A stretch of DNA of 64,000 nt, from contig JAKCOZ010000604.1 in the NCBI GenBank assembly GCA_022605955.1, forward strand, positions 1 to 64,000, written 5' to 3'. The DNA is from Rallus limicola (Eukaryota > Chordata > Aves > Gruiformes > Rallidae). Numbering within the stretch: position 1 is the stretch's first letter; each line of letters starts with the position of its first letter. Of the stretch, positions 38,643 to 50,200 are shown piece after piece. The notes beneath the pieces are model-generated. The model saw nothing but the letters and a program-made list of their open reading frames with translations, had not been told where the DNA came from and ran no database searches. Both the position numbers and the translations under genes were made by a program.

Positions 38643-38665
38643 AGCTATGCCTGAAAGGCATAGCT
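38643..38665. repeat. Perfect 10-bp inverted repeat (second copy)
   Basis: Same variant as at 36663: T at 38648 gives ten uninterrupted pairs around GAA. It lies in a monomer that also carries 6T and 15T, unlike its partner. Exchange has therefore shuffled the second half of this monomer since the duplication. Confidence 0.85.
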
Positions 38666-41488
38666 CGTCTGAAACCTCCTAACAGGACACACGAGCAGAC
38701 CCTGTCACTTTGGCTCTCAGCCTTTTTCTTTGCCTTGAAAGAGGGAACATGCCTGGAACCTCCTACGGTGCTTTTCTCGGCCCTAGCAGACTGCAGTTCA
38801 AAACATGCTAAACGTCCAGCAATAACTCCCAAAGTAAAGAAGCTAGGCCTGAAAGGCATAGCTTGTCTGAAACCTCCTAACAGGACACACGAGCAGACCC
38901 TGTCACTTTGGCTCTCAGCCTTTTCCTTTGCCTGGAAAGAGGGAACATGCCTGGAACCTCCTACGGTGCTTTTCTCGGCCCTAGCAGACTGCAGTTCAAA
39001 ACATGCTAAACGTCCAGCAATAACTCCCAAAGTAAAGAAGCTAGGCCTGAAAGGCATAGCTTGTCTGAAACCTCCTAACAGGACACACGAGCAGACCCTG
39101 TCACTTTGGCTCTCAGCCTTTTCCTTTGCCTGGAAAGAGGGAACATGCCTGGAACCTCCTACGGTGCTTTTCTCGGCCCTAGCAGACTGCAGTTCAAAAC
39201 ATGCTAAACGTCCAGCAATAACTCCCAAAGTAAAGAAGCTAGGCCTGAAAGGCATAGCTTGTCTGAAACCTCCTAACAGGACACACGAGCAGACCCTGTC
39301 ACTTTGGCTCTCAGCCTTTTCCTTTGCCTGGAAAGAGGGAACATGCCTGGAACCTCCTACGGTGCTTTTCTCGGCCCTAGCAGACTGCAGTTCAAAACAT
39401 GCTAAACGTCCAGCAATAACTTCCAAAGTAAAGAAGCTAGGCCTGAAAGGCATAGCTTGTCTGAAACCTCCTAACAGGACACACGAGCAGACCCTGTCAC
39501 TTTGGCTCTCAGCCTTTTCCTTTGCCTGGAAAGAGGGAACATGCCTGGAACCTCCTACGGTGCTTTTCTCGGCCCTAGCAGACTGCAGTTCAAAACATGC
39601 TAAACGTCCAGCAATAACTCCCAAAGTAAAGAAGCGAGGCCTGAAAGGCATAGCTTGTCTGAAACCTCCTAACAGGACACACGAGCAGACCCTGTCACTT
39701 TGGCTCTCAGCCTTTTCCTTTGCCTGGAAAGAGGGAACATGCCTGGAACCTCCTACGGTGCTTTTCTCGGCCCTAGCAGACTGCAGTTCAAAACATGCTA
39801 AACGTCCAGCAATAACTCCCAAAGTAAAGAAGCTAGGCCTGAAAGGCATAGCTTGTCTGAAACCTCCTAACAGGACACACGAGCAGACCCTGTCACTTTG
39901 GCTCTCAGCCTTTTCCTTTGCCTGGAAAGAGGGAACATGCCTGGAACCTCCTACGGTGCTTTTCTCGGCCCTAGCAGACTGCAGTTCAAAACATGCTAAA
40001 CGTCCAGCAATAACTCCAAAAGTAAAGAAGCTAGGCCTGAAAGGCATAGCTTGTCTGAAACCTCCTGACAGGACACACGAGCAGACCCTGTCACTTTGGC
40101 TCTCAGCCTTTTCCTTTGCCTGGAAAGAGGGAACATGCCTGGAACCTCCTACGGTGCTTTTCTCGGCCCTAGCAGACTGCAGTTCAAAACATGCTAAACG
40201 TCCAGCAATAACTCCCAAAGGAAAGAAGCTAGGCCTGAAAGGCATAGCTTGTCTGAAACCTCCTAACAGGACACACGAGCAGACCCTGTCACTTTGGCTC
40301 TCAGCCTTTTCCTTTGCCTGGAAAGAGGGAACATGCCTGGAACCTCCTACGGTGCTTTTCTCGGCCCTAGCAGACTGCAGTTCAAAACATGCTAAACGTC
40401 CAGCAATAACTCCCAAAGTAAAGAAGCTAGGCCTGAAAGGCATAGCTTGTCTGAAACCTCCTGACAGGACACACGAGCAGACCCTGTCACTTTGGCTCTC
40501 AGCCTTTTCCTTTGCCTGGAAAGAGGGAACATGCCTGGAACCTCCTACGGTGCTTTTCTCGGCCCTAGCAGACTGCAGTTCAAAACATGCTAAACGTCCA
40601 GCAATAACTCCCAAAGTAAAGAAGCTAGGCCTGAAAGGCATAGCTTGTCTGAAACCTCCTAACAGGACACACGAGCAGACCCTGTCACTTTGGCTCTCAG
40701 CCTTTTCCTTTGCCTGGAAAGAGGGAACATGCCTGGAACCTCCTACGGTGCTTTTCTCGGCCCTAGCAGACTGCAGTTCAAAACATGCTAAACGTCCAGC
40801 AATAACTTCCAAAGTAAAGAAGCTAGGCCTGAAAGGCATAGCTTGTCTGAAACCTCCTAAAAGGACACACGAGCAGACCCTGTCACTTTGGCTCTCAGCC
40901 TTTTCCTTTGCCTGGAAAGAGGGAACATGCCTGGAACCTCCTACGGTGCTTTTCTCGGCCCTAGCAGACTGCAGTTCAAAACATGCTAAACGTCCAGCAA
41001 TAACTCCCAAAGTAAAGAAGCTAGGCCTGAAAGGCATAGCTTGTCTGAAACCTCCTAACAGGACACACGAGCAGACCCTGTCACTTTGGCTCTCAGCCTT
41101 TTCCTTTGCCTGGAAAGAGGGAACATGCCTGGAACCTCCTACGGTGCTTTTCTCGGCCCTAGCAGACTGCAGTTCAAAACATGCTAAACGTCCAGCAATA
41201 ACTCCCAAAGTAAAGAAGCTAGGCCTGAAAGGCATAGCTTGTCTGAAACCTCCTAACAGGACACACGAGCAGACCCTGTCACTTTGGCTCTCAGCCTTTT
41301 CCTTTGCCTGGAAAGAGGGAACATGCCTGGAACCTCCTACGGTGCTTTTCTCGGCCCTAGCAGACTGCAGTTCAAAACATGCTAAACGTCCAGCAATAAC
41401 TCCCAAAGTAAAGAAGCTAGGCCTGAAAGGCATAGCTTGTCTGAAACCTCCTAACAGGACACACGAGCAGACCCTGTCACTTTGACTA

Positions 41489-44400
41489 TCAGCCTTTTCC
41501 TTTGCCTGGAAAGAGGGAACATGCCTGGAACCTCCTACGGTGCTTTTCTCGGCCCTAGCAGACTGCAGTTCAAAACATGCAAACGTCCAGCAATAACTCC
41601 AAAAGTAAAGAAGCTAGGCCTGAAAGGCATAGCTTGTCTGAAACCTCCTAACAGGACACACGAGCAGACCCTGTCACTTTGGCTCTCAGCCTTTTCCTTT
41701 GCCTGGAAAGAGGGAACATGCCTGGAACCTCCTACGGTGCTTTTCTCGGCCCTAGCAGACTGCAGTTCAAAACATGCTAAACGTCCAGCAATAACTCCCA
41801 AAGTAAAGAAGCTAGGCCTGAAAGGCATAGCTTGTCTGAAACCTCCTAACAGGACACACGAGCAGACCCTGTCACTTTGGCTCTCAGCCTTTTCCTTTGC
41901 CTGGAAAGAGGGAACATGCCTGGAACCTCCTACGGTGCTTTTCTCGGCCCTAGCAGACTGCAGTTCAAAACATGCTAAACGTCCAGCAATAACTCCCAAA
42001 GTAAAGAAGCTAGGCCTGAAAGGCATAGCTTGTCTGAAACCCCCTAACAGGACACACGAGCAGACCCTGTCACTTTGGCTCTCAGCCTTTTCCTTTGCCT
42101 GGAAAGAGGGAACATGCCTGGAACCTCCTACGGTGCTTTTCTCGGCCCTAGCAGACTGCAGTTCAAAACATGCTAAACGTCCAGCAATAACTCCCAAAGT
42201 AAAGAAGCTAGGCCTGAAAGGCATAGCTTGTCTGAAACCTCCTAACAGGACACACGAGCAGACCCTGCCACTTTGGCTCTCAGCCTTTTCCTTTGCCTGG
42301 AAAGAGGGAACATGCCTGGAACCTCCTACGGTGCTTTTCTCGGCCCTAGCAGACTGCAGTTCAAAACATGCTAAACGTCCAGCAATAACTCCCAAAGTAA
42401 AGAAGCTAGGCCTGAAAGGCCTAGCTTGTCTGAAACCCCCTAACAGGACACACGAGCAGACCCTGTCACTTTGGCTCTCAGCCTTTTCCTTTGCCTGGAA
42501 AGAGGGAACATGCCTGGAACCTCCTACGGTGCTTTTCTCGGCCCTAGCAGACTGCAGTTCAAAACATGCTAAACGTCCAGCAATAACTCCCAAAGTAAAG
42601 AAGCTAGGCCTGAAAGGCATAGCTTGTCTGAAACCTCCTAACAGGACACACGAGCAGACCCTGTCACTTTGGCTCTCAGCCTTTTCCTTTGCCTGGAAAG
42701 AGGGAACATGCCTGGAACCTCCTACGGTGCTTTTCTCGGCCCTAGCAGACTGCAGTTCAAAACATGCTAAACGTCCAGCAATAACTCCCAAAGTAAAGAA
42801 GCTAGGCCTGAAAGGCATAGCTTGTCTGAAACCTCCTAACAGGACACACGAGCAGACCCTGTCACTTTGGCTCTCAGCCTTTTCCTTTGCCTGGAAAGAG
42901 GGAACATGCCTGGAACCTCCTACGGTGCTTTTCTCGGCCCTAGCAGACTGCAGTTCAAAACATGCTAAACGTCCAGCAATAACTCCCAAAGTAAAGAAGC
43001 TAGGCCTGAAAGGCATAGCTTGTCTGAAACCTCCTAACAGGACACACGAGCAGACCCTGTCACTTTGGCTCTCAGCCTTTTCCTTTGCCTGGAAAGAGGG
43101 AACATGCCTGGAACCTCCTACGGTGCTTTTCTCGGCCCTAGCAGACTGCAGTTCAAAACATGCTAAACGTCCAGCAATAACTCCCAAAGTAAAGAAGCTA
43201 GGCCTGAAAGGCATAGCTTGTCTGAAACCTCCTAACAGGACACACGAGCAGACCCTGTCACTTTGGCTCTCAGCCTTTTCCTTTGCCTGGAAAGAGGGAA
43301 CATGCCTGGAACCTCCTACGGTGCTTTTCTCGGCCCTAGCAGACTGCAGTTCAAAACATGCTAAACGTCCAGCAATAACTCCCAAAGTAAAGAAGCTAGG
43401 CCTGAAAGGCATAGCTTGTCTGAAACCTCCTAACAGGACACACGAGCAGACCCTGTCACTTTGGCTCTCAGCCTTTTCCTTTGCCTGGAAAGAGGGAACA
43501 TGCCTGGAACCTCCTACGGTGCTTTTCTCGGCCCTAGCAGACTGCAGTTCAAAACATGCTAAACGTCCAGCAATAACTTCCAAAGTAAAGAAGCTAGGCC
43601 TGAAAGGCATAGCTTGTCTGAAACCTCCTAACAGGACACACGAGCAGACCCTGTCACTTTGGCTCTCAGCCTTTTCCTTTGCCTGGAAAGAGGGAACATG
43701 CCTGGAACCTCCTACGGTGCTTTTCTCGGCCCTAGCAGACTGCAGTTCAAAACATGCTAAACGTCCAGCAATAACTCCCAAAGTAAAGAAGCTAGGCCTG
43801 AAAGGCATAGCTTGTCTGAAACCTCCTAACAGGACACACGAGCAGACCCTGTCACTTTGGCTCTCAGCCTTTTCCTTTGCCTGGAAAGAGGGAACATGCC
43901 TGGAACCTCCTACGGTGCTTTTCTCGGCCCTAGCAGACTGCAGTTCAAAACATGCTAAACGTCCAGCAATAACTCCCAAAGTAAAGAAGCTAGGCCTGAA
44001 AGGCATAGCTCGTCTGAAACCTCCTAACAGGACACACGAGCAGACCCTGTCACTTTGGCTCTCAGCCTTTTCCTTTGCCTGGAAAGAGGGAACATGCCTG
44101 GAACCTCCTACGGTGCTTTTCTCGGCCCTAGCAGACTGCAGTTCAAAACATGCTAAACGTCCAGCAATAACTCCCAAAGTAAAGAAGCTAGGCCTGAAAG
44201 GCATAGCTTGTCTGAAACCTCCTAACAGGACACACGAGCAGACCCTGTCACTTTGGCTCTCAGCCTTTTCCTTTGCCTGGAAAGAGGGAACATGCCTGGA
44301 ACCTCCTACGGTGCTTTTCTCGGCCCTAGCAGACTGCAGTTCAAAACATGCTAAACGTCCAGCAATAACTCCCAAAGTAAAGAAGCTAGGCCTGAAAGGC

Positions 44401-47232
44401 ATAGCTTGTCTGAAACCCCCTAACAGGACACACGAGCAGACCCTGTCACTTTGGCTCTCAGCCTTTTCCTTTGCCTGGAAAGAGGGAACATGCCTGGAAC
44501 CTCCTACGGTGCTTTTCTCGGCCCTAGCAGACTGCAGTTCAAAACATGCTAAACGTCCAGCAATAACTCCCAAAGTAAAGAAGCTAGGCCTGAAAGGCAT
44601 AGCTTGTCTGAAACCTCCTAACAGGACACACGAGCAGACCCTGTCACTTTGGCTCTCAGCCTTTTCCTTTGCCTGGAAAGAGGGAACATGCCTGGAACCT
44701 CCTACGGTGCTTTTCTCGGCCCTAGCAGACTGCAGTTCAAAACATGCTAAACGTCCAGCAATAACTCCCAAAGTAAAGAAGCTAGGCCTGAAAGGCATAG
44801 CTTGTCTGAAACCTCCTAACAGGACACACGAGCAGACCCTGTCACTTTGGCTCTCAGCCTTTTCCTTTGCCTGGAAAGAGGGAACATGCCTGGAACCTCC
44901 TACGGTGCTTTTCTCGGCCCTAGCAGACTGCAGTTCAAAACATGCTAAACGTCCAGCAATAACTTCCAAAGTAAAGAAGCTAGGCCTGAAAGGCATAGCT
45001 TGTCTGAAACCTCCTAACAGGACACACGAGCAGACCCTGTCACTTTGGCTCTCAGCCTTTTCCTTTGCCTGGAAAGAGGGAACATGCCTGGAACCTCCTA
45101 CGGTGCTTTTCTCGGCCCTAGCAGACTGCAGTTCAAAACATGCTAAACGTCCAGCAATAACTCCCAAAGTAAAGAAGCTAGGCCTGAAAGGCATAGCTTG
45201 TCTGAAACCTCCTAACAGGACACACGAGCAGACCCTGTCACTTTGGCTCTCAGCCTTTTCCTTTGCCTGGAAAGAGGGAACATGCCTGGAACCTCCTACG
45301 GTGCTTTTCTCGGCCCTAGCAGACTGCAGTTCAAAACATGCTAAACGTCCAGCAATAACTCCCAAAGTAAAGAAGCTAGGCCTGAAAGGCATAGCTCGTC
45401 TGAAACCTCCTAACAGGACACACGAGCAGACCCTGTCACTTTGGCTCTCAGCCTTTTCCTTTGCCTGGAAAGAGGGGAACATGCCTGGAACCTCCTACGG
45501 TGCTTTTCTCGGCCCTAGCAGACTGCAGTTCAAAACATGCTAAACGTCCAGCAATAACTCCCAAAGTAAAGAAGCTAGGCCTGAAAGGCATAGCTTGTCT
45601 GAAACCTCCTAACAGGACACACGAGCAGACCCTGTCACTTTGGCTCTCAGCCTTTTCCTTTGCCTGGAAAGAGGGAACATGCCTGGAACCTCCTACGGTG
45701 CTTTTCTCGGCCCTAGCAGACTGCAGTTCAAAACATGCTAAACGTCCAGCAATAACTTCCAAAGTAAAGAAGCTAGGCCTGAAAGGCATAGCTTGTCTGA
45801 AACCTCCTAACAGGACACACGAGCAGACCCTGTCACTTTGGCTCTCAGCCTTTTCCTTTGCCTGGAAAGAGGGAACATGCCTGGAACCTCCTACGGTGCT
45901 TTTCTCGGCCCTAGCAGACTGCAGTTCAAAACATGCTAAACGTCCAGCAATAACTCCCAAAGTAAAGAAGCTAGGCCTGAAAGGCATAGCTTGTCTGAAA
46001 CCTCCTAACAGGACACACGAGCAGACCCTGTCACTTTGGCTCTCAGCCTTTTCCTTTGCCTGGAAAGAGGGAACATGCCTGGAACCTCCTACGGTGCTTT
46101 TCTCGGCCCTAGCAGACTGCAGTTCAAAACATGCTAAACGTCCAGCAATAACTCCCAAAGTAAAGAAGCTAGGCCTGAAAGGCATAGCTCGTCTGAAACC
46201 TCCTAACAGGACACACGAGCAGACCCTGTCACTTTGGCTCTCAGCCTTTTCCTTTGCCTGGAAAGAGGGAACATGCCTGGAACCTCCTACGGTGCTTTTC
46301 TCGGCCCTAGCAGACTGCAGTTCAAAACATGCTAAACGTCCAGCAATAACTCCCAAAGTAAAGAAGCTAGGCCTGAAAGGCATAGCTTGTCGGAAACCTC
46401 CTAACAGGACACACGAGCAGACCCTGTCACTTTGGCTCTCAGCCTTTTCCTTTGCCTGGAAAGAGGGAACATGCCTGGAACCTCCTACGGTGCTTTTCTC
46501 GGCCCTAGCAGACTGCAGTTCAAAACATGCTAAACGTCCAGCAATAACTCCCAAAGTAAAGAAGCTAGGCCTGAAAGGCATAGCTTGTCTGAAACCTCCT
46601 AACAGGACACACGAGCAGACCCTGTCACTTTGGCTCTCAGCCTTTTCCTTTGCCTGGAAAGAGGGAACATGCCTGGAACCTCCTACGGTGCTTTTCTCGG
46701 CCCTAGCAGACTGCAGTTCAAAACATGCTAAACGTCCAGCAATAACTCCCAAAGGAAAGAAGCTAGGCCTGAAAGGCATAGCTCGTCTGAAACCTCCTAA
46801 CAGGACACACGAGCAGACCCTGTCACTTTGGCTCTCAGCCTTTTCCTTTGCCTGGAAAGAGGGAACATGCCTGGAACCTCCTACGGTGCTTTTCTCGGCC
46901 CTAGCAGACTGCAGTTCAAAACATGCTAAACGTCCAGCAATAACTCCAAAAGTAAAGAAGCTAGGCCTGAAAGGCATAGCTTGTCTGAAACCTCCTGACA
47001 GGACACACGAGCAGACCCTGTCACTTTGGCTCTCAGCCTTTTCATTTGCCTGGAAAGAGGGAACATGCCTGGAACCTCCTACGGTGCTTTTCTCGGCCCT
47101 AGCAGACTGCAGTTCAAAACATGCTAAACGTCCAGCAATAACTCCCAAAGTAAAGAAGCTAGGCCTGAAAGGCATAGCTTGTCTGAAACCTCCTGACAGG
47201 ACACACGAGCATACCCTGTCACTTTGGCTCTA
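41489..47232. repeat. Consensus-like domain with a recurring 3-monomer module and indels
   Basis: Mostly plain T143/A158 monomers, the most uniform part of the window. A trio of 107T, plain, C143 recurs with 107T at 43579, 44965 and 45758: 7 monomers apart, then 4 monomers plus one base. Single-base indels shift the phase: loss of T after 41580 (AACATGCAAACG) and a G gained in 45474-45477 (GAGGGGAAC). Private changes: C for T near 42269, C at 42421 (GGCCTAGC), G at 46392, and A near 47044 (TTTTCATTTG). It ends with a monomer carrying phase 175 T and 195 A (47232). Confidence 0.7.
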
Positions 47233-50200
47233 AGCCTTTTCCTTTGCCTGGAAAGAGGGAACATGCCTGGAACCTCCTACGGTGCTTTTCTCGGCCCTAG
47301 CAGACTGCAGTTCAAAACATGCTAAACGTCCAGCAATAACTCCCAAAGGAAAGAAGCTAGGCCTGAAAGGCATAGCTCGTCTGAAACCTCCTAACAGGAC
47401 ACACGAGCAGACCCTGTCACTTTGGCTCTCAGCCTTTTCCTTTGCCTGGAAAGAGGGAACATGCCTGGAACCTCCTACTGTGCTTTTCTCGGCCCTAGCA
47501 GACTGCAGTTCAAAACATGCTAAACGTCCAGCAATAACTTCCAAAGTAAAGAAGCTAGGCCTGAAAGGCATAGCTTGTCTGAAACCTCCTAACAGGACAC
47601 ACGAGCAGACCCTGTCACTTTGGCTCTCAGCCTTTTCCTTTGCCTGGAAAGAGGGAACATGCCTGGAACCTCCTACGGTGCTTTTCTCGGCCCTAGCAGA
47701 CTGCAGGTCACAACATGCTAAACGTCCAGCAATAACTCCCAAAGTAAAGAAGCTAGGCCTGAAAGGCATAGCTTGTCTGAAACCTCCTAACAGGACACAC
47801 GAGCAGACCCTGTCACTTTGGCTCTCAGCCTTTTCCTTTGCCTGGAAAGAGGGAACATGCCTGGAACCTCCTACGGTGCTTTTCTCGGCCCTAGCAGACT
47901 GCAGTTCAAAACATGCTAAACGTCCAGCAATAACTCCCAAAGTAAAGAAGCGAGGCCTGAAAGGCATAGCTTGTCTGAAACCTCCTAACAGGACACACGA
48001 GCAGACCCTGTCACTTTGGCTCTCAGCCTTTTCCTTTGCCTGGAAAGAGGGAACATGCCTGGAACCTCCTACGGTGCTTTTCTCGGCCCTAGCAGACTGC
48101 AGTTCAAAACATGCTAAACGTCCAGCAATAACTCCCAAAGTAAAGAAGCTAGGCCTGAAAGGCATAGCTTGTCTGAAACCTCCTGACAGGACACACGAGC
48201 AGACCCTGTCACTTTGGCTCTCAGCCTTTTCCTTTGCCTGGAAAGAGGGAACATGCCTGGAACCTCCTACGGTGCTTTTCTCGGCCCTAGCAGACTGCAG
48301 TTCAAAACATGCTAAACGTCCAGCAATAACTCCCAAAGGAAAGAAGCTAGGCCTGAAAGGCATAGCTCGTCTGAAACCTCCTAACAGGACACACGAGCAG
48401 ACCCTGTCACTTTGGCTCTCAGCCTTTTCCTTTGCCTGGAAAGAGGGAACATGCCTGGAACCTCCTACGGTGCTTTTCTCGGCCCTAGCAGACTGCAGTT
48501 CAAAACATGCTAAACGTCCAGCAATAACTTCCAAAGTAAAGAAGCTAGGCCTGAAAGGCATAGCTTGTCTGAAACCTCCTAACAGGACACACGAGCAGAC
48601 CCTGTCACTTTGGCTCTCAGCCTTTTCCTTTGCCTGGAAAGAGGGAACATGCCTGGAACCTCCTACGGTGCTTTTCTCGGCCCTAGCAGACTGCAGTTCA
48701 AAACATGCTAAACGTCCAGCAATAACTCCCAAAGTAAAGAAGCTAGGCCTGAAAGGCATAGCTTGTCTGAAACCTCCTAACAGGACACACGAGCAGACCC
48801 TGTCACTTTGGCTCTCAGCCTTTTCCTTTGCCTGGAAAGAGGGAACATGCCTGGAACCTCCTACGGTGCTTTTCTCGGCCCTAGCAGACTGCAGTTCAAA
48901 ACATGCTAAACGTCCAGCAATAACTCCCAAAGTAAAGAAGCTAGGCCTGAAAGGCATAGCTTGTCTGAAACCTCCTAACAGGACACACGAGCAGACCCTG
49001 TCACTTTGGCTCTCAGCCTTTTCCTTTGCCTGGAAAGAGGGAACATGCCTGGAACCTCCTACGGTGCTTTTCTCGGCCCTAGCAGACTGCAGTTCAAAAC
49101 ATGCTAAACGTCCAGCAATAACTCCCAAAGTAAAGAAGCTAGGCCTGAAAGGCATAGCTTGTCTGAAACCTCCTGACAGGACACACGAGCAGACCCTGTC
49201 ACTTTGGCTCTCAGCCTTTTCCTTTGCCTGGAAAGAGGGAACATGCCTGGAACCTCCTACGGTGCTTTTCTCGGCCCTAGCAGACTGCAGTTCAAAACAT
49301 GCTAAACGTCCAGCAATAACTCCCAAAGTAAAGAAGCTAGGCCTGAAAGGCATAGCTTGTCTGAAACCTCCTAACAGGACACACGAGCAGACCCTGTCAC
49401 TTTGGCTCTCAGCCTTTTCCTTTGCCTGGAAAGAGGGAACATGCCTGGAACCTCCTACGGTGCTTTTCTCGGCCCTAGCAGACTGCAGTTCAAAACATGC
49501 TAAACGTCCAGCAATAACTCCCAAAGGAAAGAAGCTAGGCCTGAAAGGCATAGCTCGTCTGAAACCTCCTAACAGGACACACGAGCAGACCCTGTCACTT
49601 TGGCTCTCAGCCTTTTCCTTTGCCTGGAAAGAGGGAACATGCCTGGAACCTCCTACGGTGCTTTTCTCGGCCCTAGCAGACTGCAGTTCAAAACATGCTA
49701 AACGTCCAGCAATAACTTCCAAAGTAAAGAAGCTAGGCCTGAAAGGCATAGCTTGTCTGAAACCTCCTAACAGGACACACGAGCAGACCCTGTCACTTTG
49801 GCTCTCAGCCTTTTCCTTTGCCTGGAAAGAGGGAACATGCCTGGAACCTCCTACGGTGCTTTTCTCGGCCCTAGCAGACTGCAGTTCAAAACATGCTAAA
49901 CGTCCAGCAATAACTCCCAAAGTAAAGAAGCTAGGCCTGAAAGGCATAGCTTGTCTGAAACCTCCTAACAGGACACACGAGCAGACCCTGTCACTTTGGC
50001 TCTCAGCCTTTTCCTTTGCCTGGAAAGAGGGAACATGCCTGGAACCTCCTACGGTGCTTTTCTCGGCCCTAGCAGACTGCAGGTCACAACATGCTAAACG
50101 TCCAGCAATAACTCCCAAAGTAAAGAAGCTAGGCCTGAAAGGCATAGCTTGTCTGAAACCTCCTAACAGGACACACGAGCAGACCCTGTCACTTTGGCTC

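Larger units (their letters stand above)
35600..39559. repeat. 10-monomer (1,980 bp) HOR, two tandem copies
   Basis: The blocks start at about 35600 and 37580. The first six monomers agree in class: C143; 107T; plain; 158G with phase 9 G (TTCCTGTGCC); 158G; and 107T with phase 125 T and C143. Rare private markers repeat exactly 1,980 bp apart: 36354 and 38334 for phase 9 G, 36668 and 38648 for phase 125 T. The second copy of the sixth monomer also has 6T/15T, which the first lacks, and later monomers diverge. The true extent of the second copy is therefore uncertain. Confidence 0.7.
34351..41488. repeat. Domain with 10-monomer duplication and 5,940-bp paired markers
   Basis: Two monomers carry the linked double change phase 190 A and 193 A (TTTGACTATC), at 35545/35548 and 41485/41488, exactly 30 monomers apart. 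The three monomers before each are plain, plain and 107T in reverse order. Between them lies a 10-monomer duplication. The domain also has phase 123 G (39656), phase 114 G (near 40220) and a private phase 161 change (CCTAAAAGG near 40861). Confidence 0.7.
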
